Source: Gordonia sp. (in: high G+C Gram-positive bacteria) | GTDB lineage: Bacteria; Actinomycetota; Actinomycetes; Mycobacteriales; Mycobacteriaceae | Assembly: GCF_012515855.1 (NCBI RefSeq) | Contig: NZ_JAAYXO010000078.1 | Span: 1-51,749 of the forward strand | Direction: 5' to 3' | DNA: 51,749 nucleotides | In this document: one piece after another, positions 8,710-19,562 of the stretch | How the letters are laid out: each line of letters begins with the position of its first letter | Position numbering within the stretch: position 1 is the first letter of the stretch | Program-made: the position numbers and the translations under genes | The notes under the pieces: generated by a model | What the model was told of the DNA's origin: nothing | Seen by the model: the letters and a program-made list of their open reading frames with translations, nothing else | The model's database searches: none

Positions 8710-9861
8710 ATGGATTCGCACGCCAACCTTTACGCCACAGTCGATCTCGGGGCCATTGCCCACAACGTCGGCGTCTTGCGCGACCGCTCCGGAGCCGATG
8801 TGATCGCGGTGGTCAAAGCCGACGGATACGCGCACGGCGCGGCACCGGTCGCTCGCGCAACGCTCGCCGCGGGAGCGATCGCGCTCGGCCTCGCCCAGAT
8901 CCGCGAAGCAAGGGAACTGCGCGCGTCGGGCATCGACGGGCACCTCATCGCCTGGCTGCACACCGACCAGGCCGACTTCGCGGGCGCGGTGACCGACGAC
9001 ATCGACATCGCCGTCTCCTCGCCGCGGCAGCTGGCGGCGGTGGTCGCCGCCGCGCGGAGTGTCGGCCGCACGGCGACGGTCTCGGTGAAGGTCGACACCG
9101 GTCTGGCACGCAGCGGCATCAGCGCCGACGAGTGGGCACAATGCGTCGACGATCTCGCCGCCGCCTCCTCCGAGGGGGCCGTCCGGCTGTCGGGCGCCAT
9201 GTGCCACCTGGCCTTCGGTGACGTGCCCGACCACCCGCTCAACAGCTTGCAGGCGCAGCGGCTCGACGACGCCGTCGCCGATCTCAAGCGCAGCGGCATG
9301 GCCCCCGACCTGGTGCACATCGCGAACTCGCCCGCGGCACTGACGCGTCCCGACTTGGCGCGCGACGCGGTTCGGCCCGGGCTGTCGGTGTACGGATACT
9401 CGCCGGTGCCCGACCTCGGCGACTTCGGCCTGATCCCGGCGATGACCCTCGAGAGTCGCATCTCCCTGATCAAGCGGATCCCGGCCGGCCAGGGCGTCTC
9501 GTACAACCACACCTGGGCCGCCGCCGAGGACACGTACCTCGGGGTGGTGCCCGCAGGTTACGCCGACGGCGTGCCGCGTGCGCTGTCCGGCAGGCTCGGC
9601 GTGCACGTGAACGGTCGCCTGTTTCCGAACGTCGGTCGAATCTGCATGGACCAGTTGGTGATCGACCTCGGACCGGACGGCGGTGGGGTCGCCGAGGGCG
9701 ACCGGGCGATCCTGTTCGGTCCGCAGTCGGCGGCTGCGGGCGTTCCGGTGCCGACGGCGAAGGACTGGGCGGACGGGGTCGGCACCATCGACTACGAGAT
9801 CATCTCGCGGGTGGGATCGCGCGCGGTCCGCCGGTACGTCAATGATCCAGCGGGGGAGTGA
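8710..9861 (+). CDS. alr: Alanine racemase
   Basis: PLP enzyme that interconverts L- and D-alanine for peptidoglycan. 383 residues. PLP-lysine in AVVKADGYAHG (Lys36), the substrate/phosphate segment GLARSGI, HIANSPA, the catalytic tyrosine in QGVSYNHTW and the C-terminal metal/fold motif GRICMDQLVIDLG. The ATG at 8710 is chosen because upstream residues of the open frame are shadow of nnr; it starts five bases after the nnr stop. The stop overlaps the next gene's possible GTG. Confidence 0.96.
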   Translation: MDSHANLYATVDLGAIAHNVGVLRDRSGADVIAVVKADGYAHGAAPVARATLAAGAIALGLAQIREARELRASGIDGHLIAWLHTDQADFAGAVTDDIDIAVSSPRQLAAVVAAARSVGRTATVSVKVDTGLARSGISADEWAQCVDDLAAASSEGAVRLSGAMCHLAFGDVPDHPLNSLQAQRLDDAVADLKRSGMAPDLVHIANSPAALTRPDLARDAVRPGLSVYGYSPVPDLGDFGLIPAMTLESRISLIKRIPAGQGVSYNHTWAAAEDTYLGVVPAGYADGVPRALSGRLGVHVNGRLFPNVGRICMDQLVIDLGPDGGGVAEGDRAILFGPQSAAAGVPVPTAKDWADGVGTIDYEIISRVGSRAVRRYVNDPAGE

Positions 9862-9863
9862 AG

Positions 9864-11102
9864 ATGGCGAAACAGAACGGTCGGCGATCGGACCGGCAGC
9901 AAGCGGCGAACGGTAAGCGCGTGCCCGCGTGGCGTTCCGGCCTCGGTCAGGTCGGATCGCTGGGAGCGGTCACCGCGGGTCGGCGCAAGCAGCGCAAGTC
10001 ACGCAAGCGCGCCGACCCCAACTCGGGCGCCGACTTCACCGCGATCTACCGCGACGAGGTCGCGACGGTCACCGCTGACGACGGCATCTCGCTCGCCGTC
10101 CGCACGGTCGTCACCGGCGAACCGGCGTCGAGCACCACCCAGTGGGGTCGGACGGCGACGCCCGAGCTCACCGTGATCTTCGTGCACGGATTCACCTTGC
10201 GGATGGCGTCGTGGCACTTTCAGCGGTTCGAGCTCGCCAAGCGCTGGGCCGACCGGAACATCAAGATGGTCTTCTACGATCAGCGCGGCCACGGGGCCAG
10301 CGACGCCGCACCCGACGAGAGCTGCACCATGGCGCAGCTCGGCGACGATCTCGCGGCGGTGATTCGCACCATGGCGCCCACCGGCCCGGTGGTCCTGGTC
10401 GGGCATTCGATGGGCGGGATGTCGGTCATGTCGCTCGCGCGCCGACACGCGAAGCTGTTCTCGCACAGTGGTCGCATCGCGGGCGTCGCGCTGGTGTCGA
10501 CCGCCGCGCGCGGCATCACCGAGGCTGGTCTCGGCGAGGGGCTCAACAACCCGATCGTCGACGCGCTGCAGATCTCGGTGAAGTACATCCCGAAGGCGGT
10601 TCAGGCAGGGCGAGGCATCACCAGACGCGCCGTGGAGCCGGTGCTCGTGGCCGCCAGCTTCGGCAAGGACTACTACAGCCCGGCGGCGGGTCGGGCCGTC
10701 GAGAAAATGATTCAGAACACCCCGATCGCCACCATGGTGAACTTTCTGCGGGTGCTGTCGAGCCACGACGAGGCCACCGCGCTGCCGGTGATCGCCCAGG
10801 TGCCGACCGTGGTGCTGTGCGGCGACGAGGATCGACTCACCCCGCTGCACAACTCGCTGAACATGTACGCCCAGCTGGGCGACGACTCGCGATTGGTGAT
10901 CGCCGAGGGCTGCGGCCACATGCTGCCGATGGAGGACCCGGACGCGGTCAACGACGCGGTGGACGATCTCGTCTCGCGTTCGCGCCTCGCTCTGGGGCGC
11001 CCCAAGATGCCCTGGCGCGGTCGTCGCAGCGGCGGGAAGGCGCGCAAGGCGGTCCACGGTGTCGACGACGGCACCGGTGTGGTGGAGGAATCCCATGGCT
11101 GA
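9864..11102 (+). CDS. Alpha/beta-hydrolase, lipase/esterase-like
   Basis: A 412-residue alpha/beta-hydrolase with a full triad visible: oxyanion HGFTLRM, nucleophile elbow GHSMGGMSV, acid in CGDEDRLTPL and histidine in GCGHMLPMEDP. The N-terminus (first ~50 residues) is strongly basic and lacks a clear signal peptide; the C-terminus is also basic. Substrate unknown. ATG 9864 is preferred because GGGGGAG lies six bases upstream; a GTG at 9858 overlapping the alr stop is the alternative. The gene bridges alr and tsaE in a gapless operon, overlapping tsaE by eight bases. Confidence 0.88.
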   Translation: MAKQNGRRSDRQQAANGKRVPAWRSGLGQVGSLGAVTAGRRKQRKSRKRADPNSGADFTAIYRDEVATVTADDGISLAVRTVVTGEPASSTTQWGRTATPELTVIFVHGFTLRMASWHFQRFELAKRWADRNIKMVFYDQRGHGASDAAPDESCTMAQLGDDLAAVIRTMAPTGPVVLVGHSMGGMSVMSLARRHAKLFSHSGRIAGVALVSTAARGITEAGLGEGLNNPIVDALQISVKYIPKAVQAGRGITRRAVEPVLVAASFGKDYYSPAAGRAVEKMIQNTPIATMVNFLRVLSSHDEATALPVIAQVPTVVLCGDEDRLTPLHNSLNMYAQLGDDSRLVIAEGCGHMLPMEDPDAVNDAVDDLVSRSRLALGRPKMPWRGRRSGGKARKAVHGVDDGTGVVEESHG

Positions 11103-11559
11103 GGCATCCCCCGGGCGAGGCGGCTCCGGTTCGCGTGAGCTCCCCGAGGTCGCCGACACCGAAGCCCTCGGCACCGAACTGGCTGCCGAACTCGGGCCCG
11201 GCGATCTGGTGATCCTCGACGGCCCGCTCGGTGCGGGCAAGACCGCGATGACCCGCGGCATCGCGGCCGGACTCGGCGTCACGGGGCGCGTGTCGTCGCC
11301 CACCTTCATCATTGCGCGGCAGCACGCGCCCGGACCCGACGGCGGCCCCGGCCTGGTGCACGTGGACGCCTACCGCCTCGGCGGACTCGACGATCTCGAC
11401 GCCCTGGACCTCGACACCGATCTCGACGACAGCGTCGTAGTGGTGGAATGGGGAGAGGGTGTGGTGGAGCGCCTCGTCGATCGATACCTGATGGTCCGGA
11501 TGCGCCGTGACGACGACAGCGAGACCCGACATGCGACCTGGGAGTGGGTGAACCGATGA
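11095..11559 (+). CDS. tsaE: tRNA t6A synthesis ATPase TsaE
   Basis: P-loop protein that powers the TsaB-TsaD complex in making N6-threonylcarbamoyl-adenosine at position 37 of ANN-decoding tRNAs. 154 residues with Walker A GPLGAGKTAMTRG, the SSPTF switch, HVDAYRL and the VVEWGEGV segment. The ATG at 11095 lies inside the end of the upstream hydrolase gene; its stop overlaps the tsaB ATG (ATGA). Confidence 0.95.
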   Translation: MAEASPGRGGSGSRELPEVADTEALGTELAAELGPGDLVILDGPLGAGKTAMTRGIAAGLGVTGRVSSPTFIIARQHAPGPDGGPGLVHVDAYRLGGLDDLDALDLDTDLDDSVVVVEWGEGVVERLVDRYLMVRMRRDDDSETRHATWEWVNR

Positions 11560-12278
11560 GCGAACAGACTCCGTCGCGAACGCGGCGTGTCCTGGCGATC
11601 GATACCGCGACCTCCGCGGTCGTGACCGGGGTGGTGGAACTGACCGGTGGCGGAGACACGACGAGCCTGGCCGAGCGCATCGTCACCGACCAGCGACGCC
11701 ACGCCGAGGTCCTCACCGCCCTGATGCGCGACGCTCTGGCCGAGGCCGGCATCACGGGTACCGAACTGGACGCGGTCGTCGTTGGCTGCGGCCCCGGCCC
11801 GTTCACCGGCCTGCGGGTCGGCATGGCCACCGGATCTGCCTATGCCGACGCCCTCGGCATCCCGGCCTACGGGGTCTGCACGCTCGACGCGATCGACGCC
11901 GCGGTACCGACGGACGAACCCGGCGCGCGCCTGGTCCTGACCGATGCGCGACGCCGCGAGGTGTACTGGGCGGTCTACGACGGCGGTCGTCGGACGGCGG
12001 GCCCGGACGTGTCGGCGCCGGACGCTCTCGTCGCCGAGCTGTCGGGCGTCGACCTGACCGGTGTCGTCGGCGAGACGCGCTTCACCGAGCGTTTCGGGTT
12101 CGTCGGGAGCGAGCTCGTGACCCCGACAGCGGCGTCGCTGGTGTCGGTGGCCGCGCCCGAGATCCTCTCCTCGGCGCCGACCGAACCCCTGGCGCCGCTG
12201 TACCTGCGTCGTCCCGACGCCGTGGAACTCAAGGATCAGAAGCGCAAATCGCTGCTGCCGGCGGCGACGAATGACTGA
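11556..12278 (+). CDS. tsaB: tRNA t6A synthesis protein TsaB
   Basis: Non-catalytic Kae1-like partner that dimerises with TsaD. 240 residues; ASKHA fold with VLAIDTATSAVV at the N-terminus, the RHAEVL helix and the GCGPGPFTGLRVGMATG loop. ATG 11556 overlaps the tsaE stop; the stop overlaps the rimI ATG. Clustering of tsaE, tsaB, rimI and tsaD is the standard actinobacterial order. Confidence 0.94.
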   Translation: MSEQTPSRTRRVLAIDTATSAVVTGVVELTGGGDTTSLAERIVTDQRRHAEVLTALMRDALAEAGITGTELDAVVVGCGPGPFTGLRVGMATGSAYADALGIPAYGVCTLDAIDAAVPTDEPGARLVLTDARRREVYWAVYDGGRRTAGPDVSAPDALVAELSGVDLTGVVGETRFTERFGFVGSELVTPTAASLVSVAAPEILSSAPTEPLAPLYLRRPDAVELKDQKRKSLLPAATND

Positions 12279-12782
12279 CCCCGCAGGGGCGATCCTGCCG
12301 TTCGTCGACGCGCTGAGGCCCGACGACCTGGTGCGCTGCGCGGAGATCGAAGCGGAACTGTTCGCAGGCGATTCGCCGTGGCCGCTGAGTGCGTTCGTCT
12401 CCGAGATCCGGGCGCCGCACAACAGCTACTTCGCGGCCCGGCAGGCCGCGGGCGGACCGGTGATCGGTTACGCGGGGATCAGCGTCCTCGGCCGGGCCGG
12501 TGCACACGAGTGCGAGGTCCATACGATCGCCGTCGACAAGGCCGGCCGGGGGAGCGGATACGGTCGCGCGCTGCTGACGAAGATGCTCGAGGTTGCCGAC
12601 TCGGTGGACGCGCCGGTATTCCTGGAGGTGCGCACCGACAACGATCCGGCCATCGCGCTGTACGAGCGCAACGGCTTCGAGATCGCCGGAACTCGACGCA
12701 ACTACTATCAACCGTCCGGAGCGGACGCGTACACCATGGTGCGCGCCGCGCGCACGGACCGGCCGGAAGGGCACGAGCACTC

Positions 12783-12786
<4 letters not shown>
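12271..12786 (+). CDS. rimI: Ribosomal protein N-acetyltransferase RimI-like
   Basis: GNAT-family acetyltransferase, 171 residues, best matched to RimI, which acetylates the N-terminal alanine of S18 in E. coli; mycobacterial RimI has broader targets. Seen: substrate-side [34 protein letters not shown] acetyl-CoA loop (R/Q-x-x-G-x-G/A form), [17 protein letters not shown] and the RRNYY segment. Overlaps both neighbours by eight and four bases. Confidence 0.92.
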
Positions 12787-13811
<1,025 letters not shown>

Positions 13812-13849
13812 GCGATCACCGTCCGATTCGCACCCCCATCCCTTGAGTG

Positions 13850-13876
13850 CTGGCACTCTCATGGGTAGAGTGCTAG
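13850..13876 (+). promoter_or_regulatory. CIRCE operator for HrcA upstream of groES
   Basis: CTGGCACTC-N9-GAGTGCTAG, the CIRCE pattern with one deviation from the TTAGCACTC consensus in the left arm. A further GAGTGC just to the left (13845-13850) makes an extra palindrome with the left arm, so three half-sites are present. HrcA repression with heat induction is the known role of CIRCE. Confidence 0.9.
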
Positions 13877-13974
13877 TTGGCTCCGAATACAGCGCCGCGG
13901 CACCCGCGACGACGTGGCGAGGTGACCGGGGCCGCGAACTTTTAATCAGTTACATGAAGAGAAGGACTGACATC

Positions 13975-14271
13975 GTGGCGAGCGTGAACATCAAGCCGCT
14001 TGAGGACAAGATCCTCGTGCAGGCCGTCGAGGCTGAGACCACCACCGCTTCCGGCCTGGTCATCCCCGACACTGCCAAGGAGAAGCCCCAGGAGGGCAAG
14101 GTCATCGCAGTCGGCGAAGGCCGCGTGACCGACCAGGGCAACCGTATCCCGGTCGACGTCAAGGAAGGCGACGTCGTCATCTACAGCAAGTACGGCGGCA
14201 CCGAGGTCAAGTACGCAGGCCAGGAGTACCTGATCCTGTCGGCACGCGACATCCTCGCAGTGGTCGGCTGA
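13975..14271 (+). CDS. groES: Co-chaperonin GroES
   Basis: Seven-fold lid of the GroEL chaperonin. 98 residues; GTG start giving [16 protein letters not shown], the mobile loop [30 protein letters not shown] and [11 protein letters not shown]. Regulated by the CIRCE element about 100 bases upstream. In M. tuberculosis groEL1 follows immediately; here a terminator follows 20 bases after the stop and the next gene is whiB3 on the other strand. Confidence 0.98.
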   Translation: MASVNIKPLEDKILVQAVEAETTTASGLVIPDTAKEKPQEGKVIAVGEGRVTDQGNRIPVDVKEGDVVIYSKYGGTEVKYAGQEYLILSARDILAVVG

Positions 14272-14290
14272 GACAGCCCAAGACGCGAAG

Positions 14291-14327
14291 CAGCCCCGGT
14301 TGAGAACTCAACCGGGGCTGTTTTCTG
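14291..14327 (+). terminator. Terminator after groES
   Basis: CAGCCCCGGTTGAG and its complement form a perfect stem with a very short loop, followed by TTTTCTG. It closes a monocistronic groES unit; also between convergent groES and whiB3. Confidence 0.88.
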
Positions 14328-14372
14328 TTCCTACGGATCGCTGTGGGTTCTGGCGAAGGCCTCGCTGGTCCG

Positions 14373-14669
14373 TCAGCTCGCCAGGGGGCGTGAGCCGCGA
14401 CGACGCAGGAGGTTTCGCTCGGACTCGGTGAGGCCGCCCCAGATGCCGTAGGGCTCGTCGACCGCGAGTGCGTGCGAGCGGCACTGCATGAGGACCGGGC
14501 ACGCCGCGCAGACCTGCTTCGCCTGACGCTCGCGCTGCATACGGGCCCGACCGCGCTCGCCTTCCGGATGAAAGAATACGGAGGACTCGAGGCCTCGGCA
14601 CTTGCCTTCCATCTGCCAATTCCAGAAATCGGAATTCGGGCCGGGCAGTCGGTCGATTGTGGTGGTCAA
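14373..14669 (-). CDS. whiB3: WhiB3-type iron-sulfur redox regulator
   Basis: Wbl-family [4Fe-4S] protein; the M. tuberculosis orthologue senses redox/NO and controls lipid and virulence genes with SigA. Seen: LPGPNSDFWNWQ, first Cys in EGKCRG, FFHPEGERGRAR, the CAACPVLMQC cluster cysteines, the GIWGG turn and a basic C-terminus RRRGSRPLAS. A TTG at 14669 is chosen because AGGAG lies six bases upstream and the length (98) fits; a GTG at 14711 would add 14 residues. Position between groES and the Rv3415c homologue matches Rv3416. Confidence 0.93.
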   Translation of the reverse strand: MTTTIDRLPGPNSDFWNWQMEGKCRGLESSVFFHPEGERGRARMQRERQAKQVCAACPVLMQCRSHALAVDEPYGIWGGLTESERNLLRRRGSRPLAS

Positions 14670-15072
14670 TCTGGCTCCTGAATGAGAGGCGTTTATACCT
14701 ACGCTGCTCACGGTAGGCGGGCGCAGAAAACAGAGTCAAACCAGCATTTCCGCCGATTTCCGGTGCGCGCGAGGAATTGGGTTAACACCGGGTTTCGTGA
14801 TCGAGACCACCTTCATTCTGCGCAGGCAGCGAACTGTGACGCTCGCGATGGGCGATGACCAGCGCGGATGTGGGTGCGCGAGGTGCGATTCGTCCGAATG
14901 GGTGATGGGCGCCCATCGGTGTCATCATGGATGGCGACCGCATTAAGGTTAAGTTCGGGAGAACGTCAGTTGTCGTGCGCGGCAATTAATGACCCTTGTG
15001 CTCATCGTTTGTTAGTCGAAATGAAATGTTTCTCCGCCGTGAGAGCAGGGGATTCGGGAGGTGTGTTGCACG
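14670..15072. other. Intergenic region between whiB3 and the Rv3415c-like gene
   Basis: About 400 bases without a supportable gene between divergent genes. It should hold the whiB3 promoter and that of the 15073 gene. Base composition is lower in GC than the surrounding genes. I saw no convincing operator or RNA structure. Confidence 0.6.
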
Positions 15073-15969
15073 ATGCGACGTCAATGGCAGGCCGCATTCG
15101 GGGTAGCGCCGGCCATCTCGCTTCCTGCAGGGTCGCTTCCCGCGGGTGCTGATACCTGGGCGCACGCAGTGGACCTCGGTGCACGGGGTCGGGCGGCCGC
15201 TGCGCGCGCGGTCCTCGACGAGGTGATCGGTGATCCCGGCGCCGATGCGGCGGTGTGCTCGCTCGCGTTCGCCACTCGGGCGTCATTGACGCGGCAGGCC
15301 GGTCGGCACGCCGTCGCGCGCGCGGACGACGGCCGCGCGGCGCGGATCGCGTTCGCCGGGGAACAGGCAGCGTCGGTCTGGACCCGTGCTGCGCGCGTCG
15401 ACGCACTGGTCGGGCTCGCCGCCGACAGTCTCGGAATCGGTGATTTCGGCGCGTCGTCGCGACTGCTCGAGCGGGCCGGTGTCGAGATCGGTGCGGGCGG
15501 CGACGTCACAGTGGACGCGGGGGCCGAAGTCGGCGGGGGTGAAGTCGATTGGGGCGAAGTCGGCTGGGTGTGCGACGGACGCCCGCGGCTGCGCATCGCG
15601 TGGGTGCGCGCCGAGTTGGCTCTGTACTCGGGCGACCCGAGGGCGGCGGAGTTCGCCGCGCGAGCCGTCGAGCTGGCCGCCGATGCGCCGTCACTGCGGC
15701 ATCGCGTCAAGACCGACTTGATCGCCGCCGCGTCGCATGCGGCAGCCGGCGAGAGTGCGGTCGCTGCCGACTCCGCCGAGCGGATTGCGGCGACCTGTCG
15801 CGGCGAGGGACTGCTGCCTCTCGAGTGGGCGGCCCAGACCATGGTGGAGGGCCTGCGACCCGGGGTGACGGCGTCGCGACCCGCTGCCGGTCTGCAGGCA
15901 GTCCTTGTGACGCGGGGCATGGCGTTCGCGCCCCTGGCCGGACCGTCCGACCCGCCTCGGTACCCTTGA
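15073..15969 (+). CDS. Conserved hypothetical helical-repeat protein, Rv3415c-like
   Basis: 298-residue Ala-rich protein placed exactly where M. tuberculosis has Rv3415c (between whiB3 and sigD). The pattern of alternating amphipathic helices (ARAVLDEV, ASVWTRAARVDALVGLA, LRIAWVRAELALYSGDPRAAEFAARAVELA) is TPR-like. A Gly/acidic linker interrupts around residues 140-160. No catalytic motif. ATG 15073 has GGAGG upstream at longer than usual spacing; GTG 15061 is an alternative. Function unknown. Confidence 0.8.
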   Translation: MRRQWQAAFGVAPAISLPAGSLPAGADTWAHAVDLGARGRAAAARAVLDEVIGDPGADAAVCSLAFATRASLTRQAGRHAVARADDGRAARIAFAGEQAASVWTRAARVDALVGLAADSLGIGDFGASSRLLERAGVEIGAGGDVTVDAGAEVGGGEVDWGEVGWVCDGRPRLRIAWVRAELALYSGDPRAAEFAARAVELAADAPSLRHRVKTDLIAAASHAAAGESAVAADSAERIAATCRGEGLLPLEWAAQTMVEGLRPGVTASRPAAGLQAVLVTRGMAFAPLAGPSDPPRYP

Positions 15970-16052
15970 CCGATGGCTGATCACAGGGAGGCGTGCGACA
16001 CGTTGAGGTCAGTTCTAACTCGGTTCGGTAACACTTGGGCACTGAAGAAACG

Positions 16053-16628
16053 ATGAATCTTACAGGTGAGGCGTTGAGCCAAGCGGTCCGTGCAGCTGCT
16101 GCTGGCGACCGTTCGGCGCTGACCTCAGTTCTCGAAAGTGTCAGGGAGCCAGTCCTGCGCTACTGCCGAGGACGAATCGGTGCTGGAGAACGACATCTGT
16201 TCTCCGCAGACGACGTTGCTCAGGAGGTGTTGATGGCGGTTATGACGGCTCTGCCCCGGTACGAAGACCAGGGGCGTCCCTTTATGGCGTTCGTCTATGG
16301 TATCGCCTCGCACAAGGTGGCCGACGCGATGCGTTCGGCCGCTCGAGTGAAGTCGGACCCCGTTGACGAGGTCCCGGATTCCCTCGACTTTGCGAACGGG
16401 CCTGAGCAGGCCGCCTTGGCATCCGACGCTTCGCGTCAGATGCGGGACCTGCTCGGCACTCTGCCGGAGAAGCAGCGCGAGATCCTCGTGCTGCGTCTGG
16501 TGGTCGGTCTCTCCGCGGAAGAGACCGCCGACATCGTCGGCAGCAGTCCCGGAGCAGTTCGCGTCGCTCAGCACCGTGCCCTGACCAAGCTGAAGAAGAC
16601 CGTGATCGCAGGAGGTGAACGTCGATGA
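16053..16628 (+). CDS. sigD: ECF sigma factor SigD
   Basis: RNA polymerase sigma factor of the ECF group, 191 residues from the ATG at 16053 (a TTG at 16035 is possible). Region 2: HLFSADDVAQEVLMAVMTALPRY and FMAFVYGIASHKVADAMR; region 4: LPEKQREILVLRLVVGLSAEETADIVGSSPGAVRVAQHRAL. In M. tuberculosis SigD responds to starvation. Its anti-sigma gene rsdA overlaps the stop, so the pair is produced together. Confidence 0.95.
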   Translation: MNLTGEALSQAVRAAAAGDRSALTSVLESVREPVLRYCRGRIGAGERHLFSADDVAQEVLMAVMTALPRYEDQGRPFMAFVYGIASHKVADAMRSAARVKSDPVDEVPDSLDFANGPEQAALASDASRQMRDLLGTLPEKQREILVLRLVVGLSAEETADIVGSSPGAVRVAQHRALTKLKKTVIAGGERR

Positions 16629-17467
16629 GCGAAGACGGTGCGTCCACCGATCCCATCGACGTTGGCGCGGTACGCCGCGACGACGCATTTATCGACGACT
16701 TGGCGGCCGGACGTGCCGCGGAAGTCGCCGACAGCGCCGAGTACGAGTTGGCCGGACTGATCGCACAATGGCGATCGGAGTCGCTCGCTGGAGCGATCCC
16801 GACCACTCCGACCGTCGCCGATGTCGAGGCTGCGATCGCGCGCGTCAGCGAGCGTGAACGTCGTGGCGGATTGTCGCGGCGGCTGCGCATCGTCTCCGGT
16901 GCGGCAGCGATCCTCGCCATCGCCGGCGCCGGACTGCTCGTCCTGTCGGAAGGCTCGCAGCCGGGTGATCCGCTGTGGGGCGTCAAGCAGGTGGTCTTCT
17001 CCGAGGAGGCCGAGCAGACCCAGGCTCGCGTCAATGTCGAGGAGAACATCGCCGCCGCCAAGCGTGCCCTCGCCGCCGGCGACACGGTCACCGCTCGCAA
17101 GCTGATCAGTGAGGCGGAGAAGGAGATCGGCCCGATCCGCAACAAGGGTGAGGTCGACGACCTTCGCGAGTTGATCAACGAGGTCAAGGAGCAGAATCCG
17201 GGGCAGCTGATTCCGAAGCTGCCGTCGCTGCCGAACTTGCCGCCACTGCCGACGCTGCCTGCGCAGACGCCGGATCCGACCGTCATGAAGGTGCCGTCGA
17301 GCTCGTCGACCACGTCGCCGACCACGCCACCCAAGCCGCCCACCTCCACCACCGAGGTGCCGACGAAGCCGTCGACCACCACCGAGAAGCCGCGCCCCAC
17401 GACGACCACCTCGTCGGCGGAAACGGTGACCTCCACGTCGGCGGCGGCGTCGACCACCGTTCGCTGA
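16625..17467 (+). CDS. rsdA: Anti-sigma-D factor RsdA
   Basis: Single-pass membrane anti-sigma factor that holds SigD. 280 residues. N-terminal sigma-binding segment PIDVGAVRRDDAFIDDLAAG matches the RsdA motif; TM helix about residues 87-107 (IVSGAAAILAIAGAGLLVL); external part with a coiled helical segment and a long Pro/Thr/Ser-rich C-terminal tail (from ~200). The family is known to be released by proteolysis. ATG overlaps sigD stop (ATGA). Confidence 0.93.
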   Translation: MSEDGASTDPIDVGAVRRDDAFIDDLAAGRAAEVADSAEYELAGLIAQWRSESLAGAIPTTPTVADVEAAIARVSERERRGGLSRRLRIVSGAAAILAIAGAGLLVLSEGSQPGDPLWGVKQVVFSEEAEQTQARVNVEENIAAAKRALAAGDTVTARKLISEAEKEIGPIRNKGEVDDLRELINEVKEQNPGQLIPKLPSLPNLPPLPTLPAQTPDPTVMKVPSSSSTTSPTTPPKPPTSTTEVPTKPSTTTEKPRPTTTTSSAETVTSTSAAASTTVR

Positions 17468-17480
17468 CACGGCACAACAA

Positions 17481-17516
17481 CAGAGGCTCCGCGATCGTCT
17501 GATCGCGGAGCCTCTG
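17481..17516. terminator. Bidirectional terminator between rsdA and the DUF5319 gene
   Basis: Perfect 16-bp stem beginning CAGAGGCTCCGCGATC with a four-base GTCT loop, located between two convergent genes. Confidence 0.88.
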
Positions 17517-17536
17517 TCGTGGTGTCTGGCGCTACC

Positions 17537-17923
17537 TCAGTAGCGCTCGTGGTACCGCAGTGAGGCGTCGGCGTAGCCGCGGCAGTAGTCCCACGTGACG
17601 TAGTCGTCGGGATGCGGATCGATCGCCGGCTCGTGAGGGCTCACGGAGCCGTCGACGAGCAGCTGACGAAGGTTGGATCGCAGCATGTCCCAGTCGTGGT
17701 AGTGATCTTCGTGACAGTCCTCGCACATCACCACCAGTCCGCGAACCCCGCGCGGAGCGAGCAGTCGTTCGTAGACGTCGAGGTCTGCTAGATCCTCCTC
17801 CACGGCGGTACGTTCTGCCTCGTCAAGCGGGATTCCCGGGTCGAGGGATTCCAGCGCTGACGCTGGGTCGTTCGGGTCGTCGGCGAACGGATCCGGAGGG
17901 AGTCCAGCGAAAGGGTCATGCAC
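17537..17923 (-). CDS. DUF5319 family protein, Rv3412-like
   Basis: 128-residue acidic protein in the Rv3412 position, divergent from guaB. Conserved parts: HDPFAGLPPDPFADDPNDP, a CEDCHEDHYHDW motif with two Cys and three His that looks metal-binding, and a C-terminal WDYCRGYADASLRYHERY. GTG at 17923 with GGAGAG upstream is chosen over the longer open frame. The family has no assigned function; the Cys/His cluster suggests zinc binding but this is inference. Confidence 0.85.
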   Translation of the reverse strand: MHDPFAGLPPDPFADDPNDPASALESLDPGIPLDEAERTAVEEDLADLDVYERLLAPRGVRGLVVMCEDCHEDHYHDWDMLRSNLRQLLVDGSVSPHEPAIDPHPDDYVTWDYCRGYADASLRYHERY

Positions 17924-17961
17924 GCTCTCCACCGTAGCGGATACCGGCCTCAAGGGCTTAG

Positions 17962-19500
<1,539 letters not shown>

Positions 19501-19562
19501 GCGGAGTTTCAGCGCACAACGCTGAGTCCTCGCTCGCCCCTCGTGTTCATTAGAAAGGCGCA

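Noticed and set aside
14670-15072. Possible small genes in the whiB3-Rv3415c gap
   Set aside because: Short frames on both strands lack ribosome-binding sites and motifs.
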